Assembly (NCBI GenBank): GCA_037447655.1
Contig: JBBHKE010000159.1
Coordinates: 190,402-242,269, forward strand
Reading direction: 5' to 3'
DNA: 51,868 nt
Origin: Zygnema cylindricum
Taxonomy: Eukaryota; Streptophyta; Zygnematophyceae; Zygnematales; Zygnemataceae
Shown: piece by piece, positions 10,978 to 19,536 of the stretch
Layout of the letters: each line of letters starts with the position of its first letter
Numbering within the stretch: the stretch's first letter is position 1
The notes under the pieces: generated by a model
What the model was told of the DNA's origin: nothing
Database searches by the model: none
What the model saw: only the letters and a program-made list of their open reading frames with translations
Made by a program: the position numbers and the translations under genes

Positions 10978-12224
10978 TTGCCTTCCACAAGTTCTCTTTT
11001 TTCCTCCAATTCAGGCGATGAATTTCCCCTTGTACGCTCCGCAATTTCCAGTTATTTCCCTCCCGCTGTACATCCCGCTGGAAATGACGTAGTATTCCTT
11101 GACACGACGAACTTTCCTGTCACTGATGACGCGACGGACTTGGACACACCAACTTTCCCTGTCACTGGTGACGCTTTGGTCCTTCCATCGACAAATTTGT
11201 CTCCACGTCATTTGGAAGTTACATTGCCAGCACCTGTGGTTCGTAATTTGGTCATTATTACGTCATTAACGCCACTTATAGAACAACTTACCATACAACA
11301 AATTACACGCCTTTCCCAACGTACGTGGAAATTACGCCATAATATTGCTCACGCAAACCTTGCTGACGTCAAAGATCCTCCCACCTTAAATATCGCGTTA
11401 AAACCTATTGATGCTTACAAGCGGCATCTTGCTACTACACAAGAGTACAACAAATTGATGACGAATAATACCTGGACGCTTTGTACTCTCCCACCATATT
11501 GTTGTGCGATTCGTTCCAAGTGAGTTTTCAAGATCAAACGCTTGGTAAATGGTACTATCGACGGTTACAAAGCTTGTCTTGTTGCCAAAGGTTACTTAGC
11601 GACAGAGGACATTAACTACAACAAGACTTTTGCCCTTGTTGCGAAGTTTGACTCCATCCATACGATTTTGTCCCTTGTAGCTCTTCATGATTGGGACTAA
11701 TAGCAACTCAACGTAAAAACTATTTTTCTTCATGGTAGTCTTGCAGAAGATGTTTTTTTGGAATAACCAACTAGTTATGCTATCCTTGGTACATAAACCC
11801 TTGTTTGTCATTAACGAAAGTAAATTTTTGGTCATAAAAAATTACCTAAGGTTTGGCAACAAACACTTGTCGTAACTTTAATTGAAAAGGATTTCAAGAG
11901 ATCAGTGTTGATCCTAAGATTTATATTCGAGGTACAGGTGACTAGTTAATCATCATTATAATTTACATGGATGATTTATTTCTCGCATGTCTTAGTCACT
12001 CCTCTATTCATCAGTCAAAGGCATTCTCTTGTCCTATTAGCCTATGACTGATTTAGGCGATCTTAACTTTTGAATAGGCATCACCATTTTAAGTCAAAAA
12101 TTTGCACGCATTTTGCAAATGAGTCAAGAGCATTACATTCTTGATCTTCTTGAGCATTTTGACATGTCCGGTTGCAATACGGTGCCTACTCCCCTTGATC
12201 CCAATGTTCTTCTACGACCACTAG
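10978..12224 (+). pseudogene. pol: Element D linker and reverse transcriptase, part 1
   Basis: The long open frame 10978-11523 is the integrase-RT linker followed by the start of the RT domain (YKRHLATTQEYNKLMTNNTW, equivalent to the copia EAMxxEixaLxxNxTW block). It stops where VFKIKRLVNGTIDGYKACLVAKGY continues in frame after a TGA. FDSIHTILSLVALHDWD and NVKTIFLHGSL follow, with TAA, TAG and frame breaks. The catalytic motif survives as YMDDLFLA at about 11968. The part ends at PTPLDPN before the second solo LTR. Confidence 0.8.
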
Positions 12225-13243
12225 TGCAGGTGCAGGTGGAGCAGCAGTAGTAGTAGTAGAAGTAGGCATGATTTCACTCACAGAACCTTATCAAGAATCC
12301 TATCAAACAGCTGCTTCTTACAGCTTAACAAATCTTATACAAATGTTCAACCAGCTTCAAACTATACCACAGTATAGAATACCACCAAGACTGACAACTC
12401 CCAAAGTTTCAGTGCAATTGATCCAACATACACCAAGATCTGTAACACAGAAGTTTCCCAAAAACAAACTGCAGATTACACAGTCTAAAAGTCTGGATAC
12501 ATAAAGTGTTCTACGTCCTAAGTCTTATACTCTTCACTCATTTGTCCTACTACAGAGTGTTGTTCCGCTGATACAAGTGTTTCTAAAAGATACGTCCAAA
12601 AGAACTAAACAGCCACTAAGGTCTACGTGCTCCTAATCACGCTAAAACTAATCTATCACTGTTCAGTCAATATTACTGAGAATCCTATACAGATGATTTG
12701 ATCAAATACTTGTCGCTTGGCTTAGTGAATCTCTCCGTTGACTTGATTCATATCAACCGTAGCAACGCAATCTAATTCATGATCACATTCAAATATTCGT
12801 AGCGTCGTAGCAGCTGCGTTGTCCCATACCAAAAATTAGCCGCAGCAACGTTTGTCTTGTTGCGTAGCAACTGCGTTGTTATGTACCAAAATATCTGCAG
12901 TTTCGTTTGTCCAGTTGCATCGCAGCCTGCGTTCATCCGTACGGACCAGATGAAATATAACCGCAGCTGCGCTCGTTCCATCTGCGTCGCAGTTGCTTTA
13001 TCCAATCTGCGCCGTAGCTGCTTTGTTTCGTTCGATGTTTGATAAGTGTATGTGAGTGTCGGTGCAATTCAAATATACATGTTCTGTCACTAAATGGCAA
13101 CGCGTGTCCTTTTACGCTTCATATTCAATCTTTCTGCCGTAACACTAATTTATTAAGACTTCAAGCTTTCCAAAACAACATCCAATACCACTCTCACCAA
13201 AATGTACTTTGGTGGGAATGCCTAAAGAGATATAAGCTCATTC
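12225..13243 (-). mobile_element. Solo LTR 2 in element D (right end uncertain)
   Basis: The D polymerase reading stops after PTPLDPNVLLRPL and resumes near 13244 with the VGK-L block before the second half of the RNase H region. On the minus strand the left edge reads ATGCCTACTTC... to CCTGCA, a gag-like start codon near an LTR end, as in the other copia families here. The 5 bp before it is ACTAG; a near match ATTAG occurs at about 13244, but the expected CA/TG edge is not clean. The right boundary is therefore approximate. Confidence 0.55.
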
Positions 13244-13586
13244 GATTAGTAGATTGTCGGGAAATTGATGTGAGCAATTTTTAGTAAACAGCCGGATATA
13301 TGTATCGCCGTATGTCTTTTGTCTTAATTCTTCCATTTTTCCACTCAAACTCATCTCCAATCCTTTAAGCGTGTCCTTCGATACCTTCAAGGAGCAAAAC
13401 ATCTCCACCTTAATTTTTTCCATCCTTCTCCTACCTCGCATTCCTCCTTTTCCTTTTCTTAAGACATTTGGATAATAAATTTTGCGATGCAAAATCAACT
13501 CGACAATCGTCGTTCCATTTTCGGTGTATGCGTTTCTTTAGATGCAGGCCTCGTCTCTTGGTCATCTCGCAAACAAACCATTCTTG
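13244..13586 (+). pseudogene. pol: Element D RT C-terminus and RNase H, part 1
   Basis: In one main frame with stops and small shifts: VGKLM, QPDICIAVCLLS, FFHFSTQTHLQSFKRVLRYLQG, RRSIFGVC and SWSSRKQTIL. These are the copia blocks from the LVGSLIYLTxTRPDI motif to the first RNase H strands. It is interrupted by a solo LTR exactly before the LSSMEAEYM block, which continues at 14835. Confidence 0.8.
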
Positions 13587-14829
13587 TGAAACTCTGAGAC
13601 CTCCATTGGCCCTCAGAGTATGCAGATCCAAAAGAAGCTAATCTAGATAGTGCCGACTCCAAGTTGATATAAACCCAAGTGACTGACCCCTTGACAGTCA
13701 GAACCCCAATATAGATTCACCCCTGTGAAATAACAAATTCTGTGTGCTCAGTTCCACCACAGAATGCAAAGTTAGAATATGAGATTTGGACACATTCACC
13801 CACTTTGACTTTCCCTTAGAAATACAGCCACCCTGGCAGACAAAAACCCTGACCGACTACACCCCTGTGTAGCTTGGACTCCCCTGAGTCCGCAGCAAAA
13901 AGAATCACTGAAAATGGTCAAGTAAATTGATAGTTATGGCTGGCCAAAGTTTTCCATTTATACAGGGTGCTCTCTGGGAGAGGCAGCTGCCTACCCAAAA
14001 TTTTCTAAGTCCTATACCCTCTCTAAAACTCTATCTACTGAAGTACGGCACCAATCAAATTACTGTGTCGTACAGAAAAGTACAGGTGCCGGTGTACTTT
14101 CTGTACGGCCATTGTACGACATGGCCAATATGTCGACACGTGTCAAATCAGGATTAGTTCCTGTAATCTCCGGAATTCCCGTAGTCCAATGTTATCACGC
14201 CACGTGTCATTGACGTGACAAAGACCGTAAAATGCCAAAAATGCCTTTTCCGTGATCGCGGCGCCTATCTTGGCCGTCCGATCAAAACCGGCTATAATCC
14301 TAGCCGCTGAAATTCGACGCGCGGTATTTGTTTCGCTATCGAAACAAATCCGCGGTATTTGTTTCGCTGTCGAAACAAATACGCGGTATTTGTTTCGCTA
14401 TCGAAACAAATGCGCGGTATCCGTTCTGCCCCCCATTCCGTACTCCGTACTAAATTAAACTGTATCTATGTACTAAGTATCTATTTAGCCGTTAAACGGA
14501 TTAATCTACATATAACGATTTATATATTTGTCAAACCCTATATATCGTAATATCTGTTCTAGACATAACGGCTAGAGCTAACGGCTAATGCGGATTGACG
14601 GACGGTAGGTACCAGGATCAATTCCTGGGTCCGTCAACTAACTTTTGGTAAGTATACCTAATTTACCCCCTGTCTTCTCTAGAGAGCCTAGGCAGCCATG
14701 GCTCTAGCTCCCTATCCAGCCTTCAGTGACTACAACAAGTGTGGGGGCTTGGAAAGGGAAGTTAGAGGCAGACCGCCTCAGCTCTTTTTCTATCCTAATA
14801 CAGACCTAGAAAATACTCAAATATCAACA
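13587..14829 (-). mobile_element. Solo LTR 3 in element D (family E, copy 1, 1243 bp)
   Basis: Begins TGAAACTCTGAGACC and ends AATATCAACA, flanked by TCTTG at 13582-13586 and 14830-14834. Minus-sense text has the LTR modules of A, B and C in the same order: GAGTATTTTCTAGG start, CCATGGCT block, tRNA-like module in antisense (plus strand 14572-14640), GTAC-rich block, CCAAT-type box, TATA box, hairpins with AGGG loops, and ATGGAGGTCTCAGAG at the end. Its 3' part is close to the LTR of A. A direct repeat of CGCGGTATTTGTTTCGCT lies inside at about 14320-14415. Confidence 0.9.
14572..14640 (+). promoter_or_regulatory. tRNA-like box A/box B module in solo LTR 3
   Basis: CTAACGGCTAATGCGG resembles a tRNA box A. 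CCAGGATCAATTCCTGG forms a T-arm-like stem-loop at the box B position, about 35 nt further on. Because the LTR is in minus orientation, the module is again antisense to the retrotransposon. It matches the module of element A (AACGGCTAA, CGGTAGGTAC, ATCAA..TCCTG). Confidence 0.5.
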
Positions 14830-14834
14830 TCTTG

Positions 14835-15158
14835 CTCTCTCCTCGATGGAGGCTGAATATATGTCAGTCACTACCGCCACAAAATCGGCTATTTGGTTCT
14901 GACGCCTTCTATTTGATCTCTCTATTCCACCATCTTCTACCACCTCCATATTTTGTGACTCTCAAGGGACATTGGCTCTTATGTAAAATTCTATCCATCA
15001 TACAAGCACAAAACATATTGATATTCAATTTCTTTTTACGCGTAATAAATTTCTTAATTGCACCGTCTTTTTATCTCATTGTGCCTCTGGCTCTCAGCTT
15101 GCCGATTTTCTCACTAAACCTCTTTCCCATCACTTATTTTATCATCACATTTACTATA
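14835..15158 (+). pseudogene. rnh: Element D RNase H, part 2
   Basis: Reads LSSMEAEYMSVTTATKSA, then in other frames IFCDSQGTLAL, HTSTKHIDIQFLF and SGSQLADFLTKPLSHHLF. These are the copia RNase H blocks with E of MEAEY and D of CDSQG present. A frameshift and stops break it. It is cut by solo LTR 4 close to the C-terminus; the last D sequence before the LTR is at 16325-16363. Confidence 0.8.
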
Positions 15159-16319
15159 TATTGAGTATTTTTTAGGTCTTTATAGAAAAAGAGCAGAGGC
15201 AGTCTACCCCTGACTCCGTTCTCCAAGCCCCCACACTTGTTGTAGTCACGAAAGGCTAGATAGGGAGCTAGTGCCATGGCTGCCTAAGCACACTAAAGAA
15301 GACAGGGGGTGGATTAGGTAGATTTACCAAAAGGTACTTGGCGGACCCAAGAATTTATCTTGGTACCTGCCGTCTGTCAAGTTATTGTAGCAGTAGCCGT
15401 TAGCTTTAACCGTTAAGTCTAGGACTAGTGTTACGATATATATGGTTTGATAAATATATTAATTGTTACACGAATATTATTTGGTTTAACGTAAAATAGA
15501 TATCTAGTACATAGATACAGTTTAATTTAGTACGGAGTACGATATGGAGACGGAACGCATACCGCACATTTGTTTCGATAGCGAAACAAATACCGCGCAC
15601 CAATTTTCGACGGCTAAAATTGAATGTCGGTTTAGATCGGACGGCCGCGATAAATGCTGATATCGCGGAATAGGTTTTTGGCGTTTTGCGGTCACCGCCA
15701 CGTCAATTGACACGTGGTATAATAACATTGGATTGCGGCATCTCCGAGGATTAGAGGAACTAATCCGGATGTGGCATATGTCGTGTCGTACGATGGTCGT
15801 ACAAAAGGTACACCGGAATCTATAGCTTTATGTACGTTACAGTATTTCTATTGGTTCGTACCTTAGCACTAGGAGGGCTTAGAGAGGGGTTTTGTGACTT
15901 AGAATTGTTCTGGTAGGTAGTTGTCACTCCCAGAAAGCATCTTGTATAAATGGCAAACTTTGGCCAGCCATAACTATCAATTTAGTTGACCATTTTCACT
16001 GATTCTTTTTGCTCCGGACTCAAGGGTGTCCAAGCTACACAGGGGTGTAGTCAGTTAGACTATTTGCCTGCCAAGGTTGCTGTATTTCTAAGGGAAAGTC
16101 AAAGTGGGTGAATGTGTCCAAAACTCATATTCTAACTTTGCATTCTGTGGTGGAACTGAGCACACAGAAAGTCTTATTTCACAGGGGTGAAGCTGTAATA
16201 GGGTTTTGATTGTAAAGGGGTCAATCATTTTGGTTTGTTTACACTTGGAGTTGGCACTATCTTGATTGGCTTCTTTTGATCTGCGAATTCTGTGTGGCAA
16301 TGGAGCCCATATAATTTCA
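15159..16319 (+). mobile_element. Solo LTR 4 in element D (family E, copy 2, about 1161 bp)
   Basis: A plus-sense relative of solo LTR 3. It starts near TATTGAGTATTTTTTAGG and ends GCAATGGAGCCCATATAATTTCA. The 5-bp flank CTATA (15154-15158) against CTATG (16320-16324) is a plausible, one-mismatch target duplication. It has a clear TATA box (TATAAATGG at 15945), ATTGG at 15850-15854, and the hairpins GGACTCAAGGGTGTCC and CTACACAGGGGTGTAG near 16016-16050. Together with solo LTR 3 it forms an inverted pair enclosing the RNase H fragment of D. Confidence 0.85.
15339..15422 (-). promoter_or_regulatory. tRNA-like module in solo LTR 4
   Basis: The minus strand reads CTTAACGGTTAAAGCTAACGG (box A-like) and then, after the loop region, TACCAAGATAAATTCTTGG, a decayed T-arm stem equivalent to CCAGGATCAATTCCTGG of solo LTR 3. 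Antisense to the LTR. Confidence 0.4.
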
Positions 16320-16363
16320 CTATGCTGGTCTTTGTGACTAAACATGCTTAATCGAGGCGGGGG

Positions 16364-16825
16364 TGTTGAAATTTACTTAAAGCATTCTACACTACTTGTT
16401 GTTCTCTACACTATTTTTAGAGTCCTAATTGCTACGTTATAAGTCTAGTACTTTGGTTTAACGTACTGTACTTTATTTAGTGGAATGTACATACCTTTAG
16501 AATTGATGATTCTTGTTTAGGTATCCTTTTAAACTTAGATCCCTTTTATTGTAACAAGTTGTACCTTTTTAAGTTAGGCTCTAGATTAGATGTACCGTTT
16601 AGAGCCTTTACGGTTTCCTCTTACTTCGTCTTACTATAAGACTCTCTTGTGTTGTTATGTAAATTACTTAATCAAAAGACATTTAAACGACGAACCACTC
16701 ACTTGTTTCCTTGTTTGTCGTTACTTTTTTCCTATCTTCTCTATCTTGGTTTTTTTCTTCTCTTTCGGCTATTTTTGATACATTGTCATATTAAGTCTTT
16801 TTGGCCTTTTATGGCCTCTCGTTCA
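16364..16825 (+). repeat. Element D 3' LTR
   Basis: Second copy of the D LTR, starting TGTTGAAATTTAC directly after a G-rich polypurine stretch (GAGGCGGGGG, 16354-16363). It is about 27 bp longer than the 5' copy by indels and ends ATGGCCTCTCGTTCA, retaining the gag-type ATG near its end. Divergence from the 5' LTR is clearly higher than for A or C, in line with an older insertion. Confidence 0.8.
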
Positions 16826-17182
16826 ATATTCTCATCCATACAAACGCCCTGGAGACAGCGTACGGCCGCCTGCCTTGTGTCACCTGTAATGTGAGCAGTT
16901 TGTCGGAAAAGAGCTATAACTTATTACTAGTAAACCTTAATTTAAAAAAAAATCTACATATTAATTGACTACTTTGTTAGTTTATTTGCTAATTTAGTGT
17001 GTTTATTGCCTTTCACAATAAAATGTGAGTTATGTACTTCAAATCTACAGTAGTACAAAAATAATCCAATTAGGGTGACAGCCATGCCATATGCCTCAAA
17101 ATGACATGGGGTTGGCACATGTACGGTACACAATTGGAAGGTGAGAATGTTGGCTTTCAATCCCAACCGTTAAATTAAAAAT
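16826..17182. other. Right flank of element D; possible further EGF-gene exon
   Basis: No firm gene. On the minus strand an acceptor-like GCTCACATTACAG precedes about 60 nt that can be read as CLQGVCMDEN next to the LTR edge, which would suit an EGF-type cysteine spacing. This is very short and only suggestive. The rest is AT-rich. Confidence 0.2.
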
Positions 17183-17283
17183 TCGACAAGCGTGTACGGA
17201 GAAAAGATGTTCTCAGTGACAAAACAAACATTAATTAATTTTTCCCCGCTTAATACATCATTTCCCCGTACACACTTGCTAGA
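17183..17283. repeat. Small foldback element, family K
   Basis: The left arm GACAAGCGTGTACGGAGAA(AAGATGT) and the right arm (ACATCATTT)CCCCGTACACACTTGC are inverted copies over about 25 bp with a 50-bp centre. Related arms occur at 31428-31502 and 33665-33808, so this looks like a short non-autonomous inverted-repeat element. I do not recognise the family and cannot see a clear target duplication. Confidence 0.45.
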
Positions 17284-17923
17284 TTGGACGTTTGCACCAC
17301 GCGGTTTGTGAAAACGTAGGTAGATGATAATGGCCTGTATAAAGTCAATTTTTGTACTTTTTTTGGTTGTTAAAGTACAATTTTGCAAGATCAAACACCG
17401 ACCGTACGCCGCACTCTTTAGAACGACACTATATTAGTGTTGTTAACATTGACGTTAAAAGTACCTTAAATAATGTAAAGAATAATTTATAATAATGTAC
17501 TCTATTTAGGGTGATAGAGTCAAAACTTGGGTGACAGAATTAGCGTACCTAACGCTAATTACAATTCACGGTGTCATGTCCTTTGCATGCTTAAACATCT
17601 ATTGCCAAACAATGAAACAACACATGGCATGGAATCGTTCAAAAAGTGCGGAAATATCGTGCGTAAGTTTTCCACAGTTCAATTATATTGCGAGGGGCAG
17701 TAAGAAGTACTCCGCACGAACTATCTGTATGGAGACTTTGAATTTTAGCAGGGTGTTCTGATTTCGTACGAACTCTATTGAAAACGTGCACTTCCACTTC
17801 AACGCATGGAATGTCTATAATTGTGGCTGAGCGGATCGCGTACGCAGTCCGATTGAAATGCGACCTATTACTGTATGAGGTTAATTATTTGCAATATGTA
17901 AACAGATTCAAATGCACTCATTT
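17284..17923. other. No gene; one decayed MITE end at 17545-17573
   Basis: Contains an isolated terminus AACGCTAATTACAATTCACGGTG (ending 17573) of the TA-flanked MITE family described at 26626, without a matching left end or flanking TA. Otherwise AT-rich with no coding signal. Confidence 0.45.
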
Positions 17924-17970
17924 ACGGTGAGAGTGGATCGAGAGTGGATCGACTGCTTGAACTTCAAATA

Positions 17971-18001
<31 letters not shown>

Positions 18002-18006
18002 CCAGC
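17924..18006 (-). pseudogene. tRNA-Phe(GAA) pseudogene
   Basis: The minus strand reads GCTGGGATAGCTCAGTTGGG, AGAGCGTCAGACTGAATATT, then a T-arm region and TCACCGT. This follows plant nuclear tRNA-Phe closely: acceptor, D-arm and anticodon arm with anticodon GAA are recognisable. The acceptor has T for G at position 3; the variable/T-arm region is changed (AAGTTCAAGCA for AGGTCGCGTG) and GATCCACTCTC is repeated in tandem, inserting 11 nt between T-loop and acceptor. The T-stem cannot form normally, so I call it a pseudogene. Box A is intact. Confidence 0.85.
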
Positions 18007-18035
18007 TTTGAAGTTTGGTATTGCATAAAGGGAAT

Positions 18036-18514
18036 TTATAATTGCATAGACGATTTTTGATGCGTGCAAGTAGTTGTCTGAAATTGTACATTTGAAGTAC
18101 AGTTTTGTACAAGCTGCGTAACTTTAAGTTCAGATTTGACGGTCAATCCGTCAAACAACTTTGACAGGCGGATTATTCTAACAGCAGTTAAAAAAGTGTC
18201 GCGCTTGCGAACGTCAATCGTCATAAAAAAAAAGGAATTGCTAATCGCAGAGACGATTTTTGGTGCGCCCAGATAGTTGTAAGAAATTGTACATTTGAAG
18301 TACAATTTCGTACAAGCTACTTACCTTTAATTTCAGATCTAACGGTCAATCTGTCGAACAACTTTGACTGGCGGATTGTTGTACAGGCGGTTAAAAAAGT
18401 GTCGCGTTTGCAAACGTCTACCGTCATTAAAAAAAAAAAATTCACACGGCCTGCACAGTTTTACTCTAACCAAACTGCGGCAGCCACATATAAATAAAAT
18501 GGCTGCGCGCAGGT
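18036..18514. repeat. Foldback repeat G, copy 1, with internal tandem duplication
   Basis: Two tandem units of about 203 bp (AGACGATTTTTGRTGCG... to CGTCAT plus a poly-A run) precede a terminal arm GCCACATATAAATAAAATGG, CTGCGCGCAGGT. The same body and arm occur at 25193-25548 and from 25826, where the opposite arm is also visible. Element A is inserted at the outer edge of this arm, with target CAGGT. Confidence 0.7.
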
Positions 18515-18725
18515 TGTAGAAACTAATGGATTTATTAGTATTTTCTAGGTCTAAATAGAAATAGAAAGAAGCCGAGGCAGTCTATCTCTAACTTCTCTCT
18601 CCAACTCTCAAACTTGTTGCAGTCACTGAGAAGTTGGAGAGGAAGCTAGAGCCATGGCTACCTTGGCTATCCTGAAGTTTACGCGAATTTAATACTACGG
18701 TTTATTTATTTAATTAAAAGTTAAA

Positions 18726-18808
18726 GCGCCGGCGACAGGATTTGATCCCTGTACCTACCGGCCGGCAGATAGGAAATAGCCGGTAGCCTTAGCCGTTAGG
18801 TCTAGCTA
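18726..18808 (-). promoter_or_regulatory. Antisense tRNA-like module in element A 5' LTR
   Basis: The minus strand reads CTAACGGCTAAGGCT (box A-like), a CCGGC/GCCGG anticodon-like hairpin and ACAGGGATCAAATCCTGT, a 5-bp stem with a TCAAAT loop like a T-arm/box B. Box A to box B spacing is about 40 nt, compatible with an RNA polymerase III internal promoter. No CCA or clean acceptor stem is seen, so I do not call a tRNA gene. Whether it is transcribed is unknown. Confidence 0.5.
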
Positions 18809-19167
18809 TAGTGATACATACTATATAGTTTGATAATGATTTAAAGATGTATACGTACGATAAATTCATTTAACTGTTACGGATTACGGGATACATAGAT
18901 CCGGTACGGATGACGGTACGGATTACGAATCAATACCGCGCATTTGTTTCGGAAGTGAAATAAATACCGCGCATGTATTTATTACGGCTAAGATTAAATC
19001 TGAATTTAATCGGACGGCCGGAATTAGCGCCGAGATCGCGGAGGGAGATTTCGGCGGTTTGTGGCCATCGCCACATCGGATGACACGTGGCAAAATTCCG
19101 TTGGATTGTAGAATCTCCGGAGATTATGGCACCGAATCCGGATTTGACATGTGTCGACATTTAGGCC

Positions 19168-19334
19168 ATGTCGTACAATGTCCGTACTGAAAGTACACCG
19201 GCGGCTGTACTTTTGCGTACGGAACTCAATTCTGATTGGTTCCGTACATCAGTAGATAGAGTCTGTGAGAGAGATAGGACTTAGAAAAATTAGAAGATAG
19301 GACCCTCTCTCCCAAAGAGCTTCTGTACAAAAGG
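19168..19334 (+). promoter_or_regulatory. Element A U3 promoter region
   Basis: A cluster of GTAC words (TCGTACAATGTCCGTACTG, AAGTACACCGG, GCGTACGG) is followed by ATTGG at 19235-19239. The position occupied by a TATA box in sister LTRs (TATAAAGG in C, TATATATAGG in B, TATAAATGG in solo LTR 4) reads GTACAAAAGG here. The order GTAC block, ATTGG, TATA is shared by all these LTRs, which points to a conserved Pol II promoter; that A has lost its TATA is an inference from alignment by eye. Confidence 0.55.
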
Positions 19335-19360
19335 TCAACTTTGACCCTCCATAACTTACT

Positions 19361-19463
19361 GCTCAGGGGAGCAAATTCAGAGATTCTTTTTGCTACTGAC
19401 TCAGGGGAGTCTTGCCTTCACAGGGCTGCAGGTTGTCAGGGTTTTTGTCTGCCAGGGTGGCAG
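19361..19463 (+). other. Leader hairpins of element A
   Basis: GCTC-AGGG-GAGC (19361-19372), GACTC-AGGG-GAGTC (19398-19411), a weak third stem near 19415-19432 and CTGCC-AGGGT-GGCAG (19449-19463) follow each other within about 100 nt. They lie between the predicted transcription start and the gag ATG. The same series is present in the other LTR families with altered but still paired stems. Confidence 0.65.
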
Positions 19464-19536
19464 TTATTTTTGCTTAAACACAAAGGGGTCAGGATTATCC
19501 TAGAGGCTTCTTGGAAGCTGTCCACTCTGAGGACTT

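Larger units (their letters stand above)
6882..16825 (+). mobile_element. Element D: old Ty1/copia retrotransposon carrying four nested solo LTRs
   Basis: Both ends begin TGTTGAAAT and share TACTTAAAGCATTCTACACTAC and a long LTR body. Between them lie, in copia order, gag with a zinc knuckle, protease, integrase, reverse transcriptase and RNase H, all in plus sense and all broken. Four insertions (9276-10344, 12225-about 13243, 13587-14829, 15159-16319) account for about 4.5 kb; removing them leaves about 5.4 kb, a normal copia length. I could not find a matching target-site duplication: 5 bp on the left is CCATC, and the right flank is ATATT or TTCTC depending on the LTR end. One flank may have changed. 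D is the oldest element in the window. Confidence 0.9.

Noticed and set aside
10978-11523. 181-codon open frame as an independent gene
   Set aside because: It is the integrase-RT linker and RT start of element D, in copia order.
18726-18808. Calling the LTR tRNA-like modules genuine tRNA genes
   Set aside because: No acceptor stem pairing and no consistent anticodon arm; only box A/B resemblance and a T-arm-like stem are supported.
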